Of a DNA stretch of 64,000 nucleotides, positions 52,901 to 57,027 are shown one piece after another. Made by a program: the position numbers and the translations under genes. Under the pieces are notes generated by a model, which worked only from the letters and a program-made list of their open reading frames with translations, was not told where the DNA came from and did not search any database. Source of the stretch: Caecitellus pseudoparvulus (lineage: Eukaryota > Bigyra: Bicosoecida); contig CBFFRQ010000066.1 in NCBI GenBank assembly GCA_965644315.1, forward strand, positions 496,001 to 560,000, read 5' to 3'. The first letter of the stretch is position 1, and every line of letters begins with the position of its first letter.

Positions 52901-54242
52901 CGTTGCGTCGCGTGCGGCGGCGGCGGCCCAGGGGACGCCTGGGGTGCTAGCCTCCATCGCGGCGACAGCCAAGAACCTCGAAGTTGATGGTCGCGGCATC
53001 GGCAGGTCTTACCAGGACTTTAACGCGCAGCTGAACCAAGCCAAGCGCCTCATTGGGTCGATTCAAGACGCCTGGGGTGCGGACTTGGGATGGAGCGGGG
53101 CGGAGCACGATCATGATAGCTCACAGCACGAAGAAGGCGAGTACGGTGTTCACGATACTGAGTACATTGAAGAGGGATGGGATGAGTGGGAACAAGAGAT
53201 CCCTGAGAGCCACTTCCAAGTGGAAGCTGATGTGACCGCCAATGCCGAGGAAGCGGAGGCGGAGGCCAAGCAGGCAGCGGATGCGCTGCGCAGCGACGAG
53301 CAGGCTGCCCTTGACTGCGACCAAGAAATCAGCGCCCAGGCAAAGCTGGAGCTGATCCGCTCTGTGCAAGCCGATGCTGATGCCCTAAATGAGATTCTCG
53401 CTGAGGAGCGGGGGCAGCAGCTGCAGCAGCTCACAAGTGTTGTCGAGGGCCACCGCGCTGCAGCAGCCGCGGCGGATCGAGCGATGCTTGGCACAATAGC
53501 AGACGATGCGGTCGAGCGGGACATGGAAGCAAAGATTGCGGCCTCAGACGAAGTCGCCGAACAAGAGCTCTTAGCCGCGCTTGTATCCATTGATGCGGAG
53601 GGGGACGACTTCAGACAGGAGCTGTTTACAACCGCTGCCTTTGATGGGAAAGGTGACGACCTCTCACCCGTCCTGCTGGAGCACTCGTCTGATTTAAGCA
53701 CGAATGTTATCAACAGTGCAGAGGTGCAACTTGAGCGGCTTCATGCCGAGCACACAGAAAATATGCTCAGGGTGCAGGAGCGCCATGAAGCTGTCCGGCA
53801 GCGACAGCGGGAAGACCTGCACCGAAAGCTTGCAGCTCGCAAGAAACGGCGCGAGGAGGCTCTGGAGGTGAAGCTCAAACAAGATGCTGAGGAAGCCTAC
53901 TCCTTGGATGACGCCGAGTACTACGCGAATGAGGAGCGGGTGGCGCTGCAGCGGAGCCTTGCAAACGAGGAACGGCTGGCTGCGGCAGAGCTGCACGCCT
54001 CACAAGAGGAGGAGGCCCTCTCCCACCTTCAGCAGCTTCAAGAAAGCCACCAGCGCATGGAAAACGTCTTCAACAAACTGGCGTCTGACACAGAGACTGA
54101 TGTTCGGGCCGCGAAGGGGGAAGCTGAGGAGTTGATCCGAGCAAGGAGTGCTGCGGCGAAGCAGCACTTGCAAAAAAAAGGGAAGGAAGAAGGTCGCATT
54201 CGCTTTTTTCTTTCCTTCCTTAATTCATCAAATGAGATTTAA
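37992..54242 (+). CDS. Giant GCC2/GCC3-repeat transmembrane protein, 3' end interrupted by the element
   Basis: A single 16.25-kb open frame of 5416 codons without introns. Order of parts: signal peptide (residues 1-27); about five beta-sandwich repeats (28-620) with a shared PSxLTF...WxxPQxVxV pattern and many NxS/T sites; a huge Cys-rich array (about 625-3980) of CPAGxxC...CPxGTYS units typical of GCC2/GCC3 (ephrin-receptor-like) domains; a Cys-poor extracellular stretch; one transmembrane helix (about 4379-4402, VVAVTVVLTAAGLAVAILGW); and a ~990-residue cytoplasmic part ending in long Glu/Arg-rich coiled coils. It is a surface receptor or adhesin-like protein; the ligand is unknown. Host-like sequence stops near nt 54,172 (AAAKQHLQ), and the last ~20 codons come from the AT-rich element, so the natural C-terminus has been replaced. 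Confidence 0.85.
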   Translation: MRRELSFARIPALLISCSLVIEASSAAATVSVGLPEHLILSEARGSYSYEVQLLREPASNVSVRLHWQTSPAGMNVTFQPSELTFRRLSWQEPQSVSLFVGNDNAASHAGQWTATLTHLVDSNDTQFQDANVEPGQPTLISVQDDDLPSILVDPPPPFLLEGSSTSYSLALAAAPATGNVLVTAAVASNVSVSLTPSWLSFGPGNWSVPQAVSVSSSVDFVARGKLRASIHHTLSASELSGYDGAPFLPSGDFILDVLDVDRAGVSLSASFVSVVEEQFNATYTVSLTSKPLHPVVIDLAAVGSTSNGTVVDGSLQAPGSSALIITPPSIIVHPDSWETARIVTVAMPPSAGADGTMAFHILHTAQSLDLAYGGGQHVFLPSPAVHVSAFDAHSRAIVVNCSLLVLEEGSPGVASVRLASLPVHSVHVNMSLSSLVPVTLSPNWLVFTRENWSAPQTVTVKVSAGAVGSNEESADVMFHVTSEDPGYASAAILPADRVRLQLARRQQAALLLPTPDMYVEEGSETAYALQLTSQPAEIFHVAVQVQDQLGLVRVTPESVAVSPHLWQQPLHFVLHADVDGVQTVPPLRLVNVSHVVVPANASHLAPVARPNGGRLRLWVFDADTACTRPCPAGQYTVSENGLPLCRQCPPGHGCPGACQLPQACSPGTAAQASANGSASSCTPCEAGSFTITSGSDMCSPCPAGHSCANASSVPLPCPVGSFASEGNGTCLPCPPGHSCLAATSSPQLCPTGTYSLNGTGFCLPCPLGMACPLPFALPSLCPKGSASPAGSSVCTACEPGTYAAVEGASACTLCPAGHACSNATRPPTACEPGSFAGAGQLACQVCAAGSYANTSGQATCSQCPPGYMCSGAQISPRLCPRGRWSSGSMLTCSFCDAGMFPDPAQTSCLVCPSGHMCPVGVSEPEACPPGTHSNGSAPGQTCEACLPGHFCPGVAAPQQGCPGNSFSSEAGAAACTACPLGAECLDVAQDPVPCTQGSHRSADFMLNCQECPAGYACGDPSQTPLPCQQGTYAAGNSTACLACPPGFSCSAEAVLGACAPGTAWDGMVTCRTCQAGQACAGGASLPISCPPGTHAALPGSTECSSCPAGSSCPVPTLAPTSCMPGTYSTGGSTACTVCPAGHFCSDPTAAIVTPCPSGSYAIPGQAACTSCPPGHACPYTTVALEIACAPGTYASGGSSVCSQCPAGFACLDTVGAAIIRCPAGYFSSPGSTSCTVCPSGFVCNGTASGGAFGYSCPAGTLARNGTSCQQCPPGWACPLPDGTGMQPCPAGKYSLGGASSCTTCPAGFACPSTVEAVTMPCPPGSFSTGGASVCTACPAGFACPTNTSSPVPCSAGTYSLGASRSCTICPEGHVCPAASVGVSPVPCPAGTWAGNGSSVCHTASPGHVPQSGASAPNSSNSQVGVGFYTARNPTVSEWFALEARPCAAGRYGTRAGAGSEEVGCTLTCEAGNFCPPGTASGDQVDCPAGFFCPPGSGSPTACPAGRFSSLLRATALANCTLCTAGSFCSGPGSTSTEPCPAGYVCPPGSADATRMACPAGTYLPTQSSSALSECLACPAGSFCPVASASPLPCVVGTYSAKEGLSMSQQCTPCLPGQVCSARGLLEPDGACAPGHYCPQGSGAAFDYACPAGTFSNAANLSSAEQCDICPAGFACRAGTGGGAPPRRCSPGHFCPAGSIGVTQERCPPGTYSPDQGLFASSQCAVCPAGQFCRGGGASPDGVCPQGHFCPERTFEPRRHPCPGGTFNDRFGMTSMANCTACPAGHFCSVGSVGPAPCPPGSYGNQTGLLTGSWWSGSDAACKRCPAGYFCASASVEPQICMAGTYSPQNSSECLPCLAGHACYAQGISEETMLVDLRCPAGLFCRAGADMQPTAENFNCTAGHFCPEATHREIPCPPGTFAQQPGSLACDPCPPGGFCLEGADAVSGPCAPGYYCPQGSTSADAEWCPAGTYMPWSGSSDVEECLLCPAGFFCRSGTVDPGTCPQGAFCPEASTEPSLCPLGTFGNASGLTAESQCHLCLPGMFCDTPGLTSPAGLCDPGHFCTSGSMTPAPSSPGPPWLSAQASFGGICPRGGFCPAGSWEPQPCPMGTFSNVSGAANNEDCQRCLPGYFCASTAIPEPTGPCEPGYYCDIGANSSKQHIAPAGTFTGIAAAAPVPCPPGSFSSSTGRRECELCPAGMHCPVPGMSAPFACPAGTYCQEGAEAPVLCPAGTYGANKVAKNISMCEACPPGRYCPTSGLTAPGPPCSAGYVCTLGASVADPDDLASGRLCPMGHYCPTGSWRPLPCTAGFFNPQEGSTSSVACVPCPPGQHCNRSGLAEPTGLCAAGFFCGAAAPSAAPLPSNSTSDNYGGCPVGHFCPVGTEAPRPCPAGSFSNESFREVCRHCPAGYFCDGMSPSEPEECEQGYACPSGSTSGRQLPCLPGTYGASGKLHSLDECTVCPAGRFCAAYGQVQPGPLCLAGFLCHAGSISQYGENRSHAAPSHCPPGHYCPTGAIAATPCPPGTFSPTQGNDHSGQCRWCPPGHFCPSSGASSPAGRCAAGWFCTLGASSPTPTGLIRNMTTFRSTLPPFNSSGAALALVDVGGNLCPVGHYCLEGSAQPEECPAGTFASETGRGEECSACGAGFFCPRGSARGDLHECPAGHVCPQGTAFGTQFPCPPGTYNNRTAQGNFSVGCAKCPGGRYCEASGLVSPTGLCDEGFFCLEGSRSRSPAPGETYGPCTAGDACPAGTASPIPCVGGSFCVGGDAIPAGPCAAGYFCIQGASTPTPVGSYNAFGLIGDVCPPGAFCPEGSISPRLCAPGTANPSPAATAASACRACPAGFACSDAGLASNLTLCEAGRYCPKGTNASGVLCPAGHSCPTGAAAPQPCQPGTFAPDRGSAVCLPCPAGRLCNLTATTIPALCPAGAVCAEGTHDASASMCPTGTFSPATGLVNTSQCLPCPGGKYCGVPGLTRPQGDCHAGFYCLERSPTPQPSASSDVGYSCSLSVTLHQSDNGTSPCPEVSLLDSLRWGSTDPFLLRDAEPPEFGGVCPPGHYCPGGSSSPKPCPAGTLSASFGATNQSACTPCIAGWQCPQQAMPVSNVPCPPGYWCPAGTVRAELLCPVGFTCSEATRVPKPCPPGRHSATAGLTDTCPLCPAGFTCQGTDAPPVPCPEGSFCPANSTLSSAMPCPVGTFLNRTGARYEGDCHPCSAGTACTFPGLTSPNSAVAGGYFSQGGAASSTPAFASSVRGPCPIGHFCPPGSRSPSKCPAGTFNPTTRLTHESECASCPAGRVCPEPGLSHPGALCPRGLYCPGATARHEDAEQCPLGHVCPAGCIAPEPCPRGSTTLGRGATECVPCPAGRACLGGGRDLSCAPGAYCPPGSSRQSSILCPIGTFSAAVNASEEETCLPCSPGRACTRPGLSAPNELCAPGFFCSGGAISRTPANDSMGGGLCAAGFTCNAGVAAAVPSAGLGAPCPAGHFCPPGSAIALACPAGTFAPNEGMAACRTCPEGRMCSGATAVPELCPNSSYCPAGSAAGKTCPPGTVGAFLGLTAASECSPCPSGSYCTSGRVSGACTAGYVCYFGSSTPSPGEGALPQGSPCPPGHFCPSGTPLPLRCPNGTVRADKGGASENDCGPCQPGYVCVEGDPSPELCPAGSFCPGGGRALPCQRGTYNAFQGATSIRACQPCPAGYLCNSTGIAELELHACAPGRFCPANATESYACPAGTYRAAGGGSSIEACDPCPPGNSCPRNGTVAPEPCPAGYTCPVGSARPALCPAGYACSEQNGVPALCPAGYACPAGSSLPVPCEGGTYCPEGSAFPTTCPPGTHANPAASLGRRVSQLTSCKACPPGTFSFSGLVQQCTVCPAGYVCSGGTSSAAPVNMSSDGGYPCPAGHYCEAGSGVETPCPLGTINPNVRGESRASCSKCEAGTFAASTGSTQCELCSSSSYSLPGASTCTCIGLHRAFQLSDRQCICEPGYEFMDAQFNRISGQDGSADCQPVVFEHCVAGQVREADGRCASDCVAQCGEAGGKLLGASGTCECAGTPPLDVTCGQQCREAADVTVLVSYSLDGEPLTDLVSTSTNPDDGSTVAVLLSVGDVGISGDAVCESRSRVAVGAGGRLRDPLHRAQAAAEALVQAMPGAAVSGSCVLASLRLTRDSMEGVYGTVPVVQDAELQLARKVGTVTWQSVAAHEPLVEVHLGASTRGRQLLLQRRRFNRALGSQASEPSKRVLDTTDAGTVVGGASIKNPVVCLNLHEGLLFDLGAGSGAFPEYDKDSLLNTNPNFDFGQFRRLREVMQATGNVSAFTFTFDSPGVHVFVSSGDPSDRIIVRVMGVGQVCPNRGAYIMPTTEASLVVVGVRVDETILVAIDWPKVVAVTVVLTAAGLAVAILGWHVALGDWMHSLGDRMAFRADARAANLRAWHSKGETVTMYIPPGTIPLGSDASAAGPPEKEAASMTSSSPIPTPASLQSPLSMRSDETGSDSDTDSVESEGKEAQPGIFDELLRAPRTHKVAGRMGIARALETFHVPRTLEVSRPGVEAWSKEDLLLREFAERARLHHEWLQGGLQAVASQTQALVYVADSQFASLRRAVGHMQEANFATAVLSSAGSSAPFRLALLRRFEWQVQRRSAVASRAASLLESLWDTCSVIVQATDPGGAAFTDEHILELVSIVREQAEVLAAPVRKWRAQQSGTVKEAPAGTAARERQQHRRLSQRFSTIKEAWASRRQLSSVDSMRGLLQGGAGALPEPEPAAREVHVQGAERTDLASSSTADDAQGWVVDEASGEAPEVKAELSIRSVLHEETTFPQLVQLVEECQQTGAALLDLLEVQGIGDPDGAFGAWDEPAFLAGLQEVTMQGGGDRASALISDLAHIVSEANGVKESISQLLEDFMDVDVLLRKSQQGVVGPLVAASKVEASKGANAAMLCQVEDVPAKARGSLVSAVESVRNACVRLMRNSADLKAHVASRAAAAAQGTPGVLASIAATAKNLEVDGRGIGRSYQDFNAQLNQAKRLIGSIQDAWGADLGWSGAEHDHDSSQHEEGEYGVHDTEYIEEGWDEWEQEIPESHFQVEADVTANAEEAEAEAKQAADALRSDEQAALDCDQEISAQAKLELIRSVQADADALNEILAEERGQQLQQLTSVVEGHRAAAAAADRAMLGTIADDAVERDMEAKIAASDEVAEQELLAALVSIDAEGDDFRQELFTTAAFDGKGDDLSPVLLEHSSDLSTNVINSAEVQLERLHAEHTENMLRVQERHEAVRQRQREDLHRKLAARKKRREEALEVKLKQDAEEAYSLDDAEYYANEERVALQRSLANEERLAAAELHASQEEEALSHLQQLQESHQRMENVFNKLASDTETDVRAAKGEAEELIRARSAAAKQHLQKKGKEEGRIRFFLSFLNSSNEI
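39860..49930 (+). repeat. Cys-rich GCC2/GCC3 repeat array
   Basis: About 10 kb of coding sequence made of degenerate units of roughly 45-60 codons. Each carries six or so cysteines with CPAGHFCPxGS, PxPCPAGTYS and CxxCPAGxxC. Units differ at the DNA level, so this is an old, diverged array and not a recent tandem expansion. Such units fold as small disulfide-linked modules in a rod. Confidence 0.8.
54177..54221. repeat. Imperfect purine/pyrimidine palindrome at the element's left end
   Basis: GGAAGGAAGAA (54181-54191) pairs with TTCTTTCCTTCC (54208-54219), leaving a loop containing GTCGCATTCG. It lies right at the composition change and is a candidate for the tip of the terminal inverted repeat. 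Without the right end the true border cannot be fixed. Confidence 0.5.
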
Positions 54243-54281
54243 TGAATAGCGGAAAAAAATAAATTTTTTTCTTTTTGAGGG

Positions 54282-54548
54282 TTACCTTTCATATGAGAAA
54301 TTATTATATATTATATTTTAATAACCTAAGACAGGAGACAGGACAGACAGCAAATTTAAAAAAAAAATAGAAAAAGCTTTTTGATATTTCAATTTAATTA
54401 CCAATTTTTGCTGTATCTGTCTGTCCCAAAAATAATACCCATTTTAAAAATTTACCTTTCATATGAGAAATAAAATGAAGACCTAATATAAAATAACCTA
54501 AGACAGGAGACAGGACAGACAGCAAATTTTAAAAAAAAATAGAAAAAG
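54282..54548. repeat. 170-bp-spaced direct repeat in the left terminal region
   Basis: Two copies (54282-54376 and 54452-54548) share TTACCTTTCATATGAGAAA at the front and AACCTAAGACAGGAGACAGG, then ACAGACAGCAAAT and a poly-A tract, at the back. Between and after them are inverted partners of the GGACAGACAGCAAA box (TTTGCTGT...GTCTGTCC at 54407-54426, and a weaker CCTGTTCCTGTCCG at 54582-54595). The arrangement suggests protein-binding iterons in the terminal repeat or origin region. Confidence 0.7.
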
Positions 54549-54724
54549 GTATTTCCTAAATAAGGTTTTTTAAATAATTTTCCTGTTCCTGTCCGACCGT
54601 AAATCCCACCCTCATAACCTTTTTTCTGGACACCAAAAAAACCTTTTAAAAGGGAATTAATAATATAATGGTTATAACCTAACGCACCTTATGATAATAC
54701 TTTATATAAAAACCTTTTTTAAAT

Positions 54725-54735
54725 CACTTAAAGAT
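54725..54735 (+). promoter_or_regulatory. CACTTAAAGAT promoter motif, helicase gene
   Basis: Exact CACTTAAAGAT, followed by TTGTTATTTTA and a TATATAATATA stretch, ending 28 nt before the helicase ATG. The same 11-mer precedes the next two plus-strand genes. Confidence 0.7.
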
Positions 54736-54763
54736 TTGTTATTTTACATATATATAATATAGT

Positions 54764-56491
54764 ATGGAAAATCAAATTTTTGATACCGAAGAATGCAAAC
54801 GCCTATTAGATGAAAACAAAATAGACGAAGTAAAGCAAATGATTAATAAGAACTTTTTTAAAGGCTCTGGTAATAGTGTTTTTATGTATGATTGCACAGA
54901 AGAGGAATTTAAGAATATTAAATTTAAAGACCTTTCAGGATACTTGCCCAACGACCTTAATAATAAAGATTTTAAAAGTAAATTAATTTATAAAGAGCGT
55001 ATTAATGTTGATACTTTTGATGTAATGAATTATTTTAAAAGTAGTGAGTTTTACAGTATAAAAAACGTATGCATTCCAACCATTGATTTTTCAGAGGATT
55101 CATTAATTTTTCATAAAAATAATAAAAAATATTTAAACTTAAAAAAACCACTACCTTTTAATTCCGAAGGTTTAGCAACAATAGATTTATCAAAATACAC
55201 TTCTGAAATAGATTTAATTAATAACCATTTATACGAGGTGTTATGTAGTAGTAATAAAGAAATGTTTGAATACTTTTTAAATTTTATTGCTTTTAGTTTT
55301 GCAGGTGTTAAAGTTAGAACCTGTATATATTTACAAAGTCCAGAGCGAACAGGAAAAGGAATTTATTTAAATTTTATTAATCAGTGCCTAGGAAAAAGAT
55401 TTTTTAAAACCTCATCAAATGAAACCATCAGCACATACACGAAAGACTTTGAAGGGCGAACATTAATTAACTTTGATGAATTACCAGAAGCAGGAAATAA
55501 TAAAAGCATTCAAGATAAATTAAAAGGGCTAATTACAGAGCCAACTTTTGACTGTCGTAAAATGTATCAAAACGGATACACGCAAAAAAATACATTCAAT
55601 TGTATCATTTCAACAAATAATAATGCTGTAAGACTCACAGCAACAAATAATAAGCGTTATCCTTGCCCTGATATTAGCGAACATAAAATAGGAGATAATG
55701 AATATTTTAATAAATTAAACAAAGCAATGAATAAACCCAATGTAAATATAGCATATTATAAATTTATGATTCAACAATATGAAAAAAATAAGCATTTTAA
55801 TTTTGATATTATGCCTTCCTCAAACGCACGAACTGAAAAATTAGCACTCTCTATGCCTCTTGTTTGCAAATATATTAAAAAAGAATATTTATTAAAAGGT
55901 TGTGATTTAAAAATAAAGGTGTCTAATTTTGTTAATGATTTCAATTGTTATTATAAAAAAGATTCCGATGCATCAGTAATTGGAAAGTATTTAAGCAAAC
56001 ATTTAAATATAAAATCGTCAAAAAAGAAAGATGCACGTTATTATATTATTTCACATTCCGAATTACTTGAAAAATACAAAGCGAATAAATGGTTCGTTGA
56101 AGAGTTTGATTTTATTGAAAAGGATGATGAAGATGACGGTTTTGATGATTCAGAATATGGAATAAATGAGCAAAAATTAAATGAAAAAAATAAAAAGATT
56201 GAAGAATTAACAACAGAAGTAGAACGATTAAAACTGCAAATAAAAAAATTAACAGAAGCCCCAATACCAGAATATAAACCAAAATTAAAAATAGAAGACC
56301 AAAATAAAAAAATACAAGACGATTTTAATGATTATGCATTTGACGACGAACCAAAAACCAAGCCCAAACCCAAGCCCAAAAAGAATAAAATTATATCACC
56401 TTTTGAAGATAATACAATTTTAAAGAAACCAAAGCAAATAAAACGAAAGCCAAAGAAAATGAAAGTAGTAGAAGACGATTTTGATTTTTAA
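54764..56491 (+). CDS. SF3 (D5-like) helicase
   Basis: Superfamily 3 replicative helicase of 575 residues. Motifs are Walker A PERTGKG (193-199), Walker B INFDEL (235-240) and sensor motif C IISTNNN (281-287), with the following NNKRYPC probably providing the Arg finger region. SF3 helicases form hexameric rings that unwind DNA at viral origins. The N-terminal ~180 residues show no archaeo-eukaryotic primase motifs that I can see, so a fused primase is not supported. The C-terminus is a coiled coil (KNKKIEELTTEVERLKLQIK) and a Lys-rich tail (TKPKPKPKPKKNK), perhaps for DNA contact. It is first of three genes that share a promoter motif, and overlaps nothing. Confidence 0.85.
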   Translation: MENQIFDTEECKRLLDENKIDEVKQMINKNFFKGSGNSVFMYDCTEEEFKNIKFKDLSGYLPNDLNNKDFKSKLIYKERINVDTFDVMNYFKSSEFYSIKNVCIPTIDFSEDSLIFHKNNKKYLNLKKPLPFNSEGLATIDLSKYTSEIDLINNHLYEVLCSSNKEMFEYFLNFIAFSFAGVKVRTCIYLQSPERTGKGIYLNFINQCLGKRFFKTSSNETISTYTKDFEGRTLINFDELPEAGNNKSIQDKLKGLITEPTFDCRKMYQNGYTQKNTFNCIISTNNNAVRLTATNNKRYPCPDISEHKIGDNEYFNKLNKAMNKPNVNIAYYKFMIQQYEKNKHFNFDIMPSSNARTEKLALSMPLVCKYIKKEYLLKGCDLKIKVSNFVNDFNCYYKKDSDASVIGKYLSKHLNIKSSKKKDARYYIISHSELLEKYKANKWFVEEFDFIEKDDEDDGFDDSEYGINEQKLNEKNKKIEELTTEVERLKLQIKKLTEAPIPEYKPKLKIEDQNKKIQDDFNDYAFDDEPKTKPKPKPKKNKIISPFEDNTILKKPKQIKRKPKKMKVVEDDFDF

Positions 56492-56528
56492 ATTTATATA
56501 ACTTTTTTTAAAATTATACAAATAAAAG

Positions 56529-56539
56529 CACTTAAAGAT
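56529..56539 (+). promoter_or_regulatory. CACTTAAAGAT promoter motif, second gene
   Basis: Exact CACTTAAAGAT followed by ATGTTACTTATACATAGTAT. It ends 21 nt before the ATG at 56561. By analogy with the next gene this sets the start at 56561 and not at the ATG at 56540, which lies inside the promoter-like block. Confidence 0.7.
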
Positions 56540-56560
56540 ATGTTACTTATACATAGTATA

Positions 56561-56962
56561 ATGAAACACAAAGATATTAAAGTAAGCAGAATAGCACCAA
56601 GAACAAGCAAGGCTAAGAATAATAAGAAAAAGCATATGAACCCCTTTTATATTACACATAGAAAAAGCACAGATAAAAAAGCAGTAAAAATAAATAAAGA
56701 TGAGCTTATTGGGGTTGTAAATAAAGTAACAAATAAATTAATTGATACAGATGTATTACCAAGCACATTTAAAATAGATATGCAATTTATGACACAAAAC
56801 GGACGATTTATTAATAATACGATACCAGTAGATACCAATAAATATGATGACTTAGAAGGGTATATTTTTGAATACTTAGAGGATTATATGAAGAATAAAG
56901 CCTCCGACATTGTAGCCGATATATATGATACAGTTGTTACATACAGTTATTACACAGTTTAA
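56561..56962 (+). CDS. Hypothetical element protein, 133 residues
   Basis: Unrecognised protein. The N-terminal ~45 residues are very basic (RTSKAKNNKKKH, RKSTDKKAVK). The C-terminal half has a regular alpha/beta look (DVLPSTFKIDMQFMTQNG, then LEGYIFEYLEDYMKNKASDI). Placed between the helicase and the polymerase palm protein under the same promoter motif, it may be a DNA-binding replication accessory such as a single-strand-binding or terminal protein; nothing in the sequence proves this. An in-frame ATG at 56540 exists but is less likely to be the start. Confidence 0.65.
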   Translation: MKHKDIKVSRIAPRTSKAKNNKKKHMNPFYITHRKSTDKKAVKINKDELIGVVNKVTNKLIDTDVLPSTFKIDMQFMTQNGRFINNTIPVDTNKYDDLEGYIFEYLEDYMKNKASDIVADIYDTVVTYSYYTV

Positions 56963-56995
56963 TTTATAAGTTTTAAAAAATTTACAAATTAAAAC

Positions 56996-57006
56996 CACTT
57001 AAAGAT
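56996..57006 (+). promoter_or_regulatory. CACTTAAAGAT promoter motif, polymerase gene
   Basis: Exact CACTTAAAGAT followed by AAGTTACTTAATATAAATAT. It ends 21 nt before the ATG at 57028, the same spacing as for the preceding gene. Confidence 0.72.
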
Positions 57007-57027
57007 AAGTTACTTAATATAAATATA

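Larger units (their letters stand above)
54243..54763. other. Non-coding left terminal region of the element
   Basis: About 520 bp of AT-rich non-coding DNA between the stop of the fused host frame and the helicase gene. It holds the direct repeats above and ends in the CACTTAAAGAT promoter motif. It probably contains the terminal repeat and replication origin (inference). Confidence 0.5.

Noticed and set aside
54243-54600. Spaced repeats as a possible CRISPR array
   Set aside because: There are only two long direct copies with inverted partners, no regular short repeat-spacer series, and a eukaryotic/viral context.
54764-56491. Helicase gene as a primase-helicase fusion
   Set aside because: No DxD or sxH primase motifs could be found in the N-terminal ~180 residues, so only the helicase is claimed.
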